A stretch of DNA of 64,000 nt, from the NCBI GenBank assembly GCA_036785325.1, contig JAXIVH010000043.1, positions 1,573,904 to 1,637,903 on the forward strand, written 5' to 3'. The notes under the pieces were generated by a model. It saw only the letters and a list, made by a program, of their open reading frames with translations, had not been told where the DNA came from and ran no database searches. This document shows, in pieces, positions 34,732-45,380 of the stretch (position 1 is the first letter of the stretch; each line of letters starts with the position of its first letter). A program made the position numbers and the translations under genes. This DNA comes from Urophycis tenuis (taxonomy: Eukaryota > Chordata > Actinopteri > Gadiformes > Phycidae).

Positions 34732-37700
34732 GTCTCTCTGTCTGTCTCCCCCCCAGCCGGTAGTCTCCAGCATCAGCTCCCAGCTGAGGGACACACGCTG
34801 ACCGTGGCGGTGTCGGACATGTTGGAGGACCTGGACTACCGCCTCAGGCTCTGCCTTGAGGGCTTTGTCTGCATCGGTACGGGGGTCGATGTCCTGGTGG
34901 GTCTCCATAGCAGCACTCTCAACCTGTGTGTGTGTGTGTGTGTGTGAGTGTGTGTGTGGTAACTTGTGTCTCAAAGGATCTGTCGACTCTCACATGCGTC
35001 ATATCTGATTCATTACGTGTATTCAAACCATTATGTGTATTCAGACCATATGTGTTTATCGTTCTCCATATGTGTTTATCGTTCTCCATATGTGTTCATC
35101 GTTCTCCATATGTGTTCATCGTTCTCACCCAACGGTGCGGGGGCTATGACGCGTGAGGGTGAGACCCCCAGAGGGTCTCATGAATCTATAGCCAGAGACA
35201 CGATGAGAGGGAGGGAGAAGGTTATGAGCCAGCACCTGCAGAATGTATAGAGTGGCTTACAGATAACCAAGTCACACTTTGTTACAGCTACAGTAACTTG
35301 AGTCAGACATCGCTCCTGCTCAATTTAGAAATAACGAAAAGGTGAAGGGTAAAGGGAGCATTTAGCAGACGCTTTTGTCCAAAGTGACTTACAATCAGTA
35401 CATTTGTGGGGTTTGGCATGTGGACAGTTGGTTAGGGTTCGGCGAGGCAGTGATTTCATTAAAAGGATTCAGTGATTGATTGAATCACTCATTAAAAGTG
35501 ATTCAGTGCACTTTGTTCAAGCAAATGTTTTATCCATTTGAACAAAACAAAAATGCTCTTTAAATACAGTTTGTACACCACACACACACACACACACACA
35601 GACACAGACCAGGAAATCTAACCCTTCCTCTCCCTCCAGATAAAGAAAGAAGAGTTGGTGAAGAAGGTTTCTCTACCTTTCTCCAGACCGCTGCCATGTC
35701 TCTGCATTGAGGTGATGCTCTCTCTTTACATACTCCTGTTCATGTCAGGACCCTCAGACCCCCCACAGTGCAACACCAGGCCTCAGACCCCCCTCCCAGA
35801 GGCACCCCCCTTTTTTTTAACCTGAAATCCAAGTTTAGTGTGGTTTAACGGAAGCTTTCATCCAGAGCGACTCATGATGAGTCCAGATACTTAATGCATT
35901 AATGCATAGGGGTTACCCCCAGACCCCCATCATCCCTCCAACTGACTCCCCCATCTGACCGTTGCTCTCCCCCCCTCTCCCCCAAAGGGATGGTCTGCCG
36001 TGATGGACGCGCCCAGGGTTCGAGTCTGCCCCTTCCGAGACCGTACGTTCCACTTAACATTCACTTAACCTCCACATAACATTCACCTAACCTTCACCTC
36101 ACCTTTTAAAGTAACACTGTATATATGTTGGAGTAACATTCTTCGTGTACAGCAATGATCTTTATATTTGTATCAAACATTATTAATTGTCCTTTCAATG
36201 TCATTAAACTCTGAGCCAGGTCTTTATGAAGCTCTCTGAATGGCCTACCTTACCTAAGTGGAATTTTGATCAATGGATTCAAACAATAATTAACTGCGTA
36301 CATATTTAACTTATTTCTCATTCCCCCCCGGCACTAGGTTTGGCCGAGTTGTGGTTTGGAGTGAACTTTGACCCCACGGAAAAGGAGTTGTCGTGGCAGC
36401 CGCCCTGTCCCGTCGACGTGGTGGTGTCGTTGTGTCGGACGAGGGGAGGAGAGGGAGAATGTGAAGACCTCCCACACGCGGCCCAGACCACACGCAGCAG
36501 GAAGGTCAGTTAGTCACTTCCCTCATGACCGACCTCATGACCGACCTCATGACCGACCTCATGACCGACCTACTAGTCATACAAAGTACAACCAGAGCAA
36601 CGGGGCCTCCTGCGGAGAAGAGCCCCCTCCAGGTCCCTCCGGCCCCCTGGCAGCAGCCTCCAGGTCCACGCTCTACGTTGGTGTCCCACCATCAGTGTCT
36701 CGTGGTCCTCGCTTCTGGAACTGTCTGCCAGAGAAAGTGCTTCACACTCTGGGAAAAGACCTTAAAAAGATCATGTTTTTCTTCTAATCAAGAATTGTTT
36801 TATCGTCTTGTTTAACTCGTTGTTATGATGTTTATATTTATGTATCGTCATATCTTCTGTGGTACACCTTCATTGTGGGCCACGGTTACAGTAGCTTCCC
36901 AACCACTTTGTGTATCAAGGTTGTGACCTCAGTGCCTGTTGTGTTCCAGGTAACCTTCACCAACGTGGCCCCCGGCCCTCATCTTTGTGTCAAGGTGAGT
37001 CACACACTCTGACTGTTTGACCCCTACAATTAAAAGTGTTGATGTGGAGCTCTGTCTGAGCAGCGGTATGTTTGGATGTCTGAGTAATGGCCAAGCCTCG
37101 CAGTACAGCCCCACGGTGTGTGTGTGTGTGGTACATACCCTTAACATGAGACGCCTGGAGGTGATTGATGACATACCCTTAACATGAGACGCATGGAGGT
37201 GATTGATGACATACCCTTAACATGAGACGCATGGAGGTGATTGATGACATACCCTTAACATGAGACGCCTGGAGGTGATTGATGACATACCCTTAACATG
37301 AGACGCATGGAGGTGATTGATGACATACCCTTAACATGAGACGCCTGGAGGTGATTGATGACATACCCTTAACATGAGACGCCTGGAGGTGATTGATGAC
37401 ATACCCTTAACATGAGACGCCTGGAGGTGATTGATGACATACCCTTAACATGAGACGCCTGAATGTGATTGATGACATACCCTTAACATGAGACGCATGG
37501 AGGTGATTGATGACATACCCTTAACATGAGACGCCTGGAGGTGATTGATGACATACCCTTAACATGAGACGCATGGAGGTGATTGATGACATACCCTTAA
37601 CATGAGACGCATGGAGGTGATTGATGACATACCCTTAACATGAGACGCATGGAGGTGATTGATGACATACCCTTAACATGAGACGCCTGGAGGTGATTGA

Positions 37701-38521
37701 TGACATACCCTTAACATGAGACGCATGGAGGTGATTGATGACATACCCTTAACATGAGACGCATGGAGGTGATTGATGACATACCCTTAACATGAGATGC
37801 ATGGAGGTGATTGATGACATACCCTTAACATGAGACGCCTGGAGGTGATTGATGACATACCCTTAACATGAGACGCATGGAGGTGATTGATGACATACCC
37901 TTAACATGAGACGCATGGAGGTGATTGATGACATACCCTTAACATGAGACGCATGGAGGTGATTGATGACATACCCTTAACATGAGACGCCTGGAGGTGA
38001 TTGATGACATACCCTTAACATGAGACGCATGGAGGTGATTGATGACATACCCTTAACATGAGACGCCTGGAGGTGATTGATGACATACCCTTAACATGAG
38101 ACGCCTGGAGGTGATTGATGACATACCCTTAACATGAGACGCATGGAGGTGATTGATGACATACCCTTAACATGAGACGCATGGAGGTGATTGATGACAT
38201 ACCCTTAACATGAGACGCATGGAGGTGATTGATGACATACCCTTAACATGAGACGCCTGGAGGTGATTGATGACATACCCTTAACATGAGACGCCTGGAG
38301 GTGATTGATGACATACCCTTAACATGAGACGCATGGAGGTGATTGATGACATATCGTGACTTGACTTATGCAACTTTACCTTAAACTGACTCCTTCTGTG
38401 CCCTCAGTTCTCCACAGCGTCTCAGACCTGGACAAGATGTCCCTTCACTGGCATGTCTTGGAACCAAACAAATAAAATCAAAGAAGAATTTCCCAATGCG
38501 TTGCACAGCACTGATATGTGA
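26939..38521 (+). CDS. il17rel: il17rel, interleukin-17 receptor E-like
   Basis: Eleven coding exons join in phase to about 364 codons with no stop or frameshift. The N terminus MVILCVLFALILSSGLHA is a signal peptide. The middle holds Cys-rich receptor ectodomain sequence. The exon 7-8 junction gives PCLCIE then GWSAVMDAPRVRVCPFR, followed by ELWFGVNFDP, SWQPPCPVDVVVSLC and HLCVK, the ectodomain pattern of IL17RE/IL17REL. Possible N-glycosylation sites include NGS, NVS and NQT. The last exon ends LHSTDM without a membrane helix or SEFIR domain, and none is seen downstream, so the product is predicted to be secreted. Human IL17REL, as I recall, is of similar length (about 336 residues). Ligand and function are not established by this sequence. 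The ATG has A at -3 and G at +4; an upstream in-frame GTG is not used. Confidence 0.92.
28210..29474. mobile_element. hAT-type element, 1265 bp, in il17rel intron 1
   Basis: Ends are CAGGGGCGGT and its inverse ACCGCCCCTG. Both are flanked by the exact 8-bp direct repeat AACATACA (28202-28209 and 29475-29482), the target duplication size of hAT transposons. The interior has C-runs, G-runs and GAGCGG-rich stretches but no transposase frame, so it is non-autonomous. Confidence 0.92.
29598..30759. mobile_element. hAT-type element, 1162 bp, in il17rel intron 1
   Basis: The left end CAGGGCCGGCCCTAG and the right end (CAGGCCCGGCCCGAG on the - strand) are imperfect inverted repeats. The exact 8-bp direct repeat CTTAGCAC flanks both (29590-29597 and 30760-30767). 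It contains an A-run, T-run, G-run block at 30639-30698 and no transposase frame. Confidence 0.92.
30639..30698. repeat. Consecutive A, T and G homopolymers
   Basis: Two A-runs, about 20 T and about 19 G follow each other inside the hAT element. Self-pairing of the A and T runs is possible. Lengths are probably not reliable. Confidence 0.85.
31070..31097 (+). CDS. il17rel: il17rel exon 2
   Basis: A 28-base exon (GLECKEKSV plus one base) between acceptor CCCCTGCAG with a strong pyrimidine tract and donor GTAAGT. Phase 0 to 1. Confidence 0.8.
31274..31423 (+). CDS. il17rel: il17rel exon 3
   Basis: Encodes RFSPPCRSRPKAVNGSSAIQ, NVSLSTRLQCRGRQKCSLQ and LVVSATLLLT. It has four Cys and two N-glycosylation sequons. 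Acceptor is GGCTGCAG and donor is GTAGGT. Phase 1 to 1. Confidence 0.88.
32097..32203 (+). CDS. il17rel: il17rel exon 4
   Basis: Encodes SVQGLSICIQTSGTMQRCK, then QVTFSKSSRQKLKGSL. Acceptor is GTTTTAG and donor is GTAGGG. Phase 1 to 0. Confidence 0.88.
33251..33375 (-). mobile_element. LINE/SINE 3'-tail fragment
   Basis: On the - strand it reads GTCGCTTTGGATAAAAGCGT then CTGCTAAGTGCCC and a (TGGAAA)n tail, the same tail type as the LINE at 15366-15936. Confidence 0.7.
33559..33712. repeat. (TG)n with ACGTGCGTGCCTG spacer, higher-order
   Basis: TG runs are separated at a spacing of about 36-50 bp by TACGTGCGTGCCTG, giving a second repeat level. It ends 14 bp before the exon 5 acceptor. Confidence 0.9.
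33727..33835 (+). CDS. il17rel: il17rel exon 5
   Basis: Encodes VEVRSECMEISPGQKGSVK and LQTGVCGVRWTGAFQGP. Acceptor is ACTCTCAG and donor is GTGAGA. Phase 0 to 1. Confidence 0.9.
34679..34730. repeat. (CT)n in the exon 6 polypyrimidine region
   Basis: About 25 CT units ending 26 bp before the exon 6 acceptor, so the repeat forms part of its pyrimidine tract. Confidence 0.9.
34757..34896 (+). CDS. il17rel: il17rel exon 6
   Basis: Encodes AGSLQHQLPAEGHTLTVAV, SDMLEDLDYRLRLCLEGFV and CIGTGVDVL. Donor GTGGGT gives phase 0, which fits exon 7. A GTACGG further in (34877) would not keep the phase. Confidence 0.9.
35051..35127. repeat. 20-bp tandem repeat, about 4 copies
   Basis: TGTGTTTATCGTTCTCCATA repeats with one T/C change. 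Confidence 0.85.
35345..35405 (-). mobile_element. LINE/SINE 3'-tail fragment
   Basis: On the - strand it reads AAGTCACTTTGGACAAAAGC then GTCTGCTAAATGC, related to the tail at 33251-33375. Confidence 0.6.
35640..35711 (+). CDS. il17rel: il17rel exon 7
   Basis: Encodes IKKEELVKKVSLPFSRPL then PCLCIE, the conserved CLCIE motif of the IL17RC/RE ectodomain. Acceptor is CCCTCCAG and donor is GTGATG. Phase 0 to 0. Confidence 0.93.
35988..36042 (+). CDS. il17rel: il17rel exon 8
   Basis: Encodes GWSAVMDAPRVRVCPFRD. Acceptor is CCCAAAG and donor is GTACGT. Phase 0 to 1. Confidence 0.92.
36338..36504 (+). CDS. il17rel: il17rel exon 9
   Basis: Encodes LAELWFGVNFDPTEKELSWQ, PPCPVDVVVSLCRTRGGEGE and CEDLPHAAQTTRSRK. 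Acceptor is GCACTAG and donor is GTCAGT. Phase 1 to 0. This is the best-matching IL17RE-type block. Confidence 0.93.
36521..36571. repeat. 12-bp tandem repeat, 4 copies
   Basis: CTCATGACCGAC repeats just after the exon 9 donor. Confidence 0.85.
36950..36994 (+). CDS. il17rel: il17rel exon 10
   Basis: Encodes VTFTNVAPGPHLCVK. Acceptor is TGTTCCAG and donor is GTGAGT. Phase 0 to 0. Confidence 0.92.
37131..38352. repeat. 38-bp minisatellite, about 32 copies, il17rel intron 10
   Basis: Each unit begins ACATACCCTTAACATGAGAC and ends GAGGTGATTGATG. Copies differ almost only at one position, GCCTGG or GCATGG, in an irregular order, with rare GCCTGAATG and GATGC variants. The array fills about 86 percent of intron 10 (36995-38407). 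Confidence 0.97.
38408..38521 (+). CDS. il17rel: il17rel last exon
   Basis: After acceptor TGCCCTCAG it encodes FSTASQTWTRCPFTGMSWN, QTNKIKEEFPNALHSTDM and TGA. There is no hydrophobic segment. The FxxxxxxWxRCPF block is the terminal ectodomain motif of IL17REL-type proteins. Confidence 0.88.
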   Translation, partial: FSTASQTWTRCPFTGMSWNQTNKIKEEFPNALHSTDM

Positions 38522-38615
38522 TTTCAACTTGAGGCACATGTCCGTCTCAGGAAGGACCAAAAGACCAAACCACTTAAGAAGGGAAACGACAATGTCATAT
38601 GTAAAGAATTATGGA

Positions 38616-38621
38616 AATAAA
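38616..38621 (+). terminator. Polyadenylation signal AATAAA
   Basis: A canonical AATAAA lies 95 bp after the il17rel stop. A second AATAAA overlaps the coding end at 38470. Confidence 0.5.
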
Positions 38622-39867
38622 TGTAGATACCTTTTATTTATGCAAATGATTGGCATTATGCCAATGGATTCAATATCTACGCATATACTGTGTATATATA
38701 TGTGTATGTATATATATGTGTGTGTGTGTGTGCATGTGTGTGTGTTTGTGTATGTATGTACAGATGTATGTATGTATGTATGTGTCCTCAACCAAGATTT
38801 TGCAAGGTCTAATTTGTCAGGCTAAACCCATCACTGTCCAATTATATATTTTTTGTTATTTTTTATTATATATATATATGCAGCTCAGTGATCCATCTAT
38901 TGTGACTTGTTTTGTGTAAATGACTGAAAAGCGTTGGTTGGCTGATGGCCCACACCTCCTTGAAATGATGCTTCCATAAACATGTTTTTACGATACAATG
39001 ACAACGTGTGCGTCTGTTTATGTCAGCATCTGCATTCAATTTGACAGATGCGGTATGCTACATATGATATACTAGCCTGATGTAGGTGACTAAAAAGCCC
39101 CTTTCACGCGTAGTTCCCGGTAGATTACTGGAATTACATTGCAGGTAGCGCTGTTGATTAACACTATTCACACAGTATGTGTCTGGACGGTTGACAGTTG
39201 GTGATAAAATGCAAGCCTTTTCTGCAAAGCTAGATCATTTACTGCACACTGAACCAGGAAGCAACTGGAATTCTTCAAAGGGTTATCTGTAAACTCCCGA
39301 CTACGCCTGGCTGATGAATGCCAATACAAGTTTCCCTTTAGCTTTAGAGGAAGCTGATATTGTTGGTGCGGAGTTCACTTTGACTCAGCGCTGATGCATA
39401 CAGATGATAGGACTTCATGCACACCGTTAGCCCTCTCTAGAGCAAGTCAGACTTGAACAAATCTTTTGACTACAAAACAAAGTGGTTGTTCTGGTTGTAC
39501 TGGTTTGTTTGCCTGCTTGTTGGTCTGGTTGTCCTGAGTTCAATGAAACAATCAGTTCCTAAAGCCGTGACATCACAAGTCAGCATTTTATTATCTGCAG
39601 TGTGACAGTTACCGGTTGTCAACTTGTTGAGCATTGTTACGATGCGATGCGATGATGGCTTCGACAGGCAGCGACGTGTAGGAGCGCTCGTTTCTCTGAA
39701 CCCGGGACGTGTACTCATCCGTTACAGGAAGGCAGCGGCTTGATTTGGTCTCTTGTCTTCCTGGTAGCAGATATCACCTTTCAGTATATCAGATAACCAC
39801 CTTGATCTGACTGATCTGTCTGGAAGGCAGACAGATCAGTCAACACTCATGCGTGTGTCTGAACCAA
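38622..39867. other. il17rel 3' flank, no gene seen
   Basis: A (TATG)/(TG) microsatellite lies at about 38690-38785. No SEFIR-encoding exon or other gene was recognised. Confidence 0.5.
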
Positions 39868-41218
39868 GTCGAAGTCAAAGTCGCTTTATTCCTTCACATG
39901 GCAAGACATACAAAGGAATGGAGAGTATGTTTCTCACCATCCCACAGTGAAACAGATAAAGTGCACAGGGCACAACATGCAGGACCAGACATTATACTAA
40001 TACTAATACACTAATACTAAAATTAAAGTAAACATACCTACAGATAAGACAGAAAGATTAAAAAAAAGACAATACAAATAGTAAAAATAAATATGCAGTG
40101 TGCAATGTCGGAATCTACTGTTACATGAGGAAGGAATAGCAGCAAAAGTAGCATAAATAGATAGTGCAAACAGTAGCGAGTATTAACAGTGCAAAAGAAC
40201 AGTACGGAGTAAGGAATTTGCTGGTGATGGCAATCACCAGCAAATAGAAATAGTGATCGTGATAATAATAAAAAATAAAAATATAATTATAAAGAAAAAG
40301 TGCAAAAGGACAATAGTGCAAGAGACAGATGACATTGTCCAGTCCTGGGGCAGGGGGGGGGGGGGGGGGTTCAGCTTGTTGACAGTCTGGAGGATGTGGC
40401 TGGGGGGAGTGAGGGGAGATAATTTAACCTCCTGACCTCCTCATGTATGAAGCTTTTGGTAATTCTGGTGGTGGGAGCACGGAGGCTGCTATACCTTCTG
40501 TCTGAAGGCAGGAGGCTGGACAGACTGTGTGCGGGGTGGCTGGTGTCACTCACCATCGAGGTCACTTTCCGGGTGAGGCGGGTGGTGTGTGTGTCCTTCA
40601 AGGAAGGGAGTGGGGCACCAATGACCTTACCAGCTGTGTTCACTATGTGTTGCAGGGTTTTCCTGCTGTGTTCAGTGCAGCTACCGCCCCACACAGTGAT
40701 GCAGCTGGAGAGGACGCTTTCAATGGTGCCCCAGTAGAATGTTTTCAGCATGGGTATGGGAGCCTTAGCTTGCTTAAGCTTGCAGAGGAAGTAGAGGCGC
40801 TGATGGGCTTTCTTCACCAGTGATGGAGTGTTGGTGGTCCAGGAGAGGTCCTCACTGACGTGCACCACCAGGAATTTGGTGCTGCTCACTCTTTCCACAG
40901 CAGCACCATCGATGATCAGTGGTGAGTGTTCAGTGTGGCCTCTCCGCAAGTCAACCACAGTCTCCTTGGTTTTGCTGACATTCAGCAGGAGGTTGTTGTG
41001 TCTGCACCACTTGGTCAGAAGGTCGACCTCCTCCCTGTAGTGGGTCTCGTTGTTCTTGGTGATGAGACCCGCCAGAGTTGTATCGTCCGCAAACTTCACC
41101 GTGTGATTGGAGCTGGTGTGCAGTCGTCAGCAGTCAGCAGGGTGAAGAAAAGGGGACTGAGCACACAGCCTTGGGGCGCCCCTGTGCTGAGTGTGATGCT
41201 GCTCGAGGTGTTGTTGCT
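39868..41218 (-). mobile_element. L2/CR1-like LINE, 5'-truncated
   Basis: The 3' end on the - strand carries AATAAAGCGACTTTGACTTC, a usual fish LINE terminus. The coding part lies upstream, and the element stops abruptly at the minisatellite starting at 41219. About 1.35 kb remain. Confidence 0.85.
40371..41218 (-). pseudogene. Non-LTR reverse transcriptase, C-terminal relic
   Basis: The upstream part encodes TLSTGAPQGCVLSPLFFTLL, an RT motif. A one-base frameshift at about 41098-41110 follows, then VKFADDTTLAGLI with the FADD catalytic core. It continues to a 243-codon open end (LYFLCKLKQAKAP, VLSSCITVWGGSC, LPSDRRYSSLRAP). It is 5'-truncated and frameshifted, so inactive. Confidence 0.85.
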
Positions 41219-42204
41219 GTACCACACTCACACTCAGTACGACACTCACACTCTGTACACACTCACACTCTATACACACTCACACTCAGTACCACACTCA
41301 CACTCAGTACCACACTCACACTCTGTACACACTCACACTCTGTACACTCTCACACTCAGTACGACACTCACACTCTGTACACACTCACACCCTGTACACA
41401 CTCACACTCAGTACCACACTCACACTCAGTACCACACTCACACTCTGTACACACTCACACTCAGTACCACACTCACACTCAGTACCACACTCACACTCTG
41501 TACACACTCACACTCTGTACACTCTCACACTCAGTACCACACTCACACTCAGTACCACACTCACACTGTACACACTCACACTCAGTACGACACTCACACT
41601 CTGTACACACTCACACTCTGTACACACTCACACTCTGTACACACTCACACTCTGTACCACACTCACACTCTGTACACACTCACACTCTGTACACACTCAC
41701 ACTCTGTACACACTCACACTCTGTACCACACTCACACTCTGTACACACTCACACTCTGTACACACTCACACTCTGTACACACTCACACTCTGTACCACAC
41801 TCACACTCTGTACCACACTCACACTCAGTACCACACTCACACTCTGTACCACACTCACACTCAGTACCACACTCACACTCAGTACCACACTCACACTCTG
41901 TACACACTCACACTCAGTACCACACTCAAACTCTGTACCACACTCACACTCAGTACCACACTCACACTCTGTACACACTCACACTCTGTACACACTCACA
42001 CTCTGTACACACTCACACTCTGTAAACACTCACACTCTGTACCACACTCACACTTAGTACCACACTAACACTCTGTACACACTCACACTCAGTACCACAC
42101 TCACACTCAGTACCACACACACTCTGTACATACTCACACTCAGTACCACACTCACACTCAGTACCACACACACTCTGTACACACTCACACTCTGTACCAC
42201 ACTC
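41219..42204. repeat. 17/18-bp minisatellite, interrupted by a hAT element
   Basis: Two unit types, CACTCACACTCTGTACA and CACTCACACTCAGTACCA, are mixed over about 1 kb. The array starts at the 5' truncation point of the LINE and continues past the hAT element at 45381-45412. Long HSHSVHTHT frames across it are artefacts. Confidence 0.95.
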
Positions 42205-42231
42205 CAGAGTTGTAGTCAAGACAGCCTAAAC

Positions 42232-42525
42232 TGAGACCAAGACACTACCAAGACCAGAGGGTATCGAGACCAAGACAAGACCAAGACCAGAGGCTATCGA
42301 GACCAAGACAAGACTAAGAAAAAGACCAAGACCGACCAAGTCAAGACCAAGACCAGAGGGTATCGAGACCAAGACACTACCAAGACCAGAGGGTATCGAG
42401 ATCAAGACAAGACCAAGACCAGAGGGTATCGAGACCAAGACAAGACCAAGAAAAAGACCAAGACCGACCAAGTCAAGACCAAGACCAGAGGGTATCGAGA
42501 CCAAGACAAGACCAAGACCAAGAAG
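42232..42525. repeat. Subterminal repeats of the hAT element
   Basis: GACCAAGACAAGACCAAGAC and CAGAGGGTATCGA alternate in a higher-order tandem pattern. Confidence 0.85.
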
Positions 42526-43022
42526 AGAAAAAACAGAAAAAAAGACGTTCGCGTGTCTGCAGCTTCTGCCTACAGAACTTCCAATGACCTACGGTCCTAC
42601 CATGCCCGTGACGTCACAGAAAATGGCGGCGTTCTTATACTAATAAACACAATTTTTGTGATGCTTAAAAAAGCTATGTATTGATTTTTTAAAATATATT
42701 TTTTTGTGTGTCATTTTTTTTATTATGGTCATAACTAACAAGTTATCAATGTTGATTATTTCAGTTCAGTTCATCTTTAAGTGTGCTGTTTAGGACTGAT
42801 ATGACTGGTACTGACTGGTCCCAAAGTCCTCTGACAAAACAACAAACACCTCCAACACCATCATGCATTGCCATAGCCAAATTACACTGAATGATATCAA
42901 CTTCCCTGAAATGGATTAGGCCTAATGTTTAGTCAACACAACGGTGATAAGCAGCTGTTATTTAAAAGTAGTGCAATACTGTGATTAAACAACACACGGA
43001 CATGCACACACATCACACCCAT

Positions 43023-43026
<4 letters not shown>

Positions 43027-43075
<49 letters not shown>
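43027..43075. repeat. (CA)n microsatellite
   Basis: Pure CA tract inside the hAT element. Confidence 0.95.
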
Positions 43076-43076
<1 letters not shown>

Positions 43077-43286
43077 GGACAGACAAATTACAAATACTTA
43101 ATATGAATACATTAAGAACTGTACATCAAATTCTACATCAATAACAATAAGAGTAAGCGCTTACAATATTCTGACATCTTGATGTCTGCAGGAGCATGTG
43201 ATTATATGTGATTACAACACACTGTCAATGATATCAAGCCTGTTGTTCAGTGGGGCGGGAACAATAGATAAGGAGGAGGGGGGGAG

Positions 43287-43295
<9 letters not shown>

Positions 43296-43347
<52 letters not shown>

Positions 43348-43380
43348 CGCTGTTAACTACACAGGCCTGTTTTTGGGAAG

Positions 43381-43420
<40 letters not shown>
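43296..43420. repeat. Two (GA)n tracts
   Basis: GA runs at 43296-43346 and 43384-43418, separated by unique sequence. Confidence 0.9.
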
Positions 43421-44906
43421 CAGAGAATTTCAGGGAGGAGGAAGAGACAGAAGAAGCACGCTGATATCCTATTCATTTAGCTCTATAGAACCTCACAGAA
43501 GGAGTCTCAGACAGGCGCGTAGAATACGGTGGGTACGCGTACCTACCAGTTTTCGTCATGAGTCATTTTGTACCCACCACTTTTTATGAAAGAATCCCCC
43601 GTGTGGGACTCGCACCGGTGTCTTTCACCACTACGTCAGTAAATGCAGTCTGAGTTACGTCAAGCTCGACGAAGAGAGAAGAACTCTACTCTTACAAGTC
43701 GCTTTAGTATGACAAGGGTCACAAGTGGACTTTTCACGCGGTCATGAGCGGAGTGGTAGTGGTATGACAAGATGCCATAGTGCGTTGAGTAATGGTGCTC
43801 CCTGACTCATCCCAAAAACAACAGTCAACAAAGTGAACGTAATGAAACAGTGAAATGCAACCCAACATGTCCTGAACATTCGCCTCCAAACCCTATCTAA
43901 TAGCAATAACATGTAATGACACAGAATGCCAGAATGTCGCAATGCATTCTGGGAAACACTCCCCCAACACGTTACAATATCCACGATTTCCTCAGGCAAG
44001 TACAACAAGTTGAACTGATAATACAAGAAAACACAAAAGAATTAACCTAATTTACACAAAATAGAAACAACATTTAATTTGATTTGTGTCCGATGACGAG
44101 AGAGAGACGGAGAGAGAGCTAGCACTTTGGTAGAGAGACATAGAGTAACAATAAAAGAGAGCGAGCGCCGGTCTCGATAAAGCCGTTAATCAGAGAAATG
44201 AAACGTTATTTCCCGATTGTTTCACAGCGGTTACATTCAGCAGGTAGACAGGGCCATGAACTGCACCCATCTGAATCACATTATCCAATGAAAAGTATTA
44301 GAGCTCTGTGCGTGAGCATAGTCAAGAAATCGCGCGCGCGTGTGTGTGTGTGTGTGCGTGTGTGTGTGTGTCATCATCACATTTGTGTATACATTTTTTA
44401 ATTAACATGACCTGCGCGAAAGGGGAAAAAAATTAATGCGCGTCATTGTACCCAGCACTTCTGAAAATGCACTTCCGAATGCGTCTCTGTCCCCAGCACA
44501 TTTCAAACCAAACCTACGCCCATGAGTCTCGACCTTCACTACACAACAACACACATCAACTGATTACACTATGATTTCATGACATTATTCCATCCACAGT
44601 GAGTTGGCTAGTTAGATAGATAGAGTTTGTTAGTTAGATAGTGCTAGTGCTACTGATGGTTGCTGGCTACAACCACTGCATAGCTGCTAATAGGGCTAGT
44701 CTAGACCTCTAGCTGTCTGCGGCTAGCTGCTAAGCAAGGGCCAATCATAGACCTCAGCAGCAGTCGGATGCCGACAAACAACTGTAATGACACCCTAAAA
44801 CAAACCGTAGGCTACCGTGCAATGCATGCACCCAACATTGTTACAATCATAAATTATATGAAATTTCTCTTTGATTTGAAGAGGAAATTATAGTGCTAAG
44901 ACTTAC

Positions 44907-44983
44907 CTCTCTTTGTGCTTCTTCTCCAGGTGTCTGGTGAAGTTAGACGTAGTCCCAGCTGTCAGGTTGCTGAATGTTTCCAT
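44907..44983 (-). pseudogene. BED zinc-finger fragment of a hAT transposase
   Basis: On the - strand the segment reads METFSNLTAGTTSNFTRHL then EKKHKER and meets a consensus donor GTAAGT. The HLxKKH pair is the histidine half of a BED finger, and BED fingers mark hAT transposases. The Cys half lies upstream in a different frame (PEFLCPTTQK). This places the remnant 5' exon of the transposase near the right end of the element. Confidence 0.6.
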
Positions 44984-45380
44984 TTTTGAGTAGTGGGGCA
45001 CAAAAACTCTGGGTGCGGATTAAATCCAAATTTGATTACAGCAGAATGAGCAGAAATATTATATTTTTCGATAAAAACAAGTTTTTGTGTGTGAGTGCAA
45101 GGCTGAGTAGCTGTGAAGTGTGGACTAGGGGAGTGGAGCAGCCGTTAGGAAAATATATACAATGTAACATATTTGGGGTGTAGAGTATGAGTGTGGCATC
45201 ATGTATAAGGTTTTGTGATGAGCATGAGCTCGCTGCTTGGTTTATGCACAAACCACCTCGAGACCTCTATGCCCGAGACCAAGACAAGGCCGAGACCGAA
45301 TACAGTCGAGTCTGAGACAAGGCCAAGACCAAGACCACGTAAAAGTGGGCTCCAGACCGGTCTTGAGTACTACAACTCTA

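Larger units (their letters stand above)
42205..45380. mobile_element. hAT-type element, 3176 bp, inside the minisatellite
   Basis: The left end CAGAGTTGTAGTCAAGAC and the right end (TAGAGTTGTAGTACTCAAGA on the - strand) are inverted repeats. The exact 8-bp direct repeat CCACACTC flanks them (42197-42204 and 45381-45388), and minisatellite sequence resumes at once on the right. Subterminal GAGACCAAGACAAGACC repeats occur at both ends (42230-42525 and 45260-45350, inverted). The interior includes (CA)n and (GA)n tracts, with only a BED-finger fragment as coding remnant. Confidence 0.93.

Noticed and set aside
34877..34882. Alternative donor GTACGG in il17rel exon 6
   Set aside because: Using it would break phase with exon 7; GTGGGT at 34897 fits.
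40926..42068. 380-codon + strand open frame with HSHSVHTHT repeats
   Set aside because: It runs antisense to the LINE and then through a 17/18-bp satellite. It is a repeat artefact.
43500..44520. Possible nested element with GTACCCA(C/G)CACTT at both ends
   Set aside because: The two segments are direct rather than inverted and no target duplication was found.
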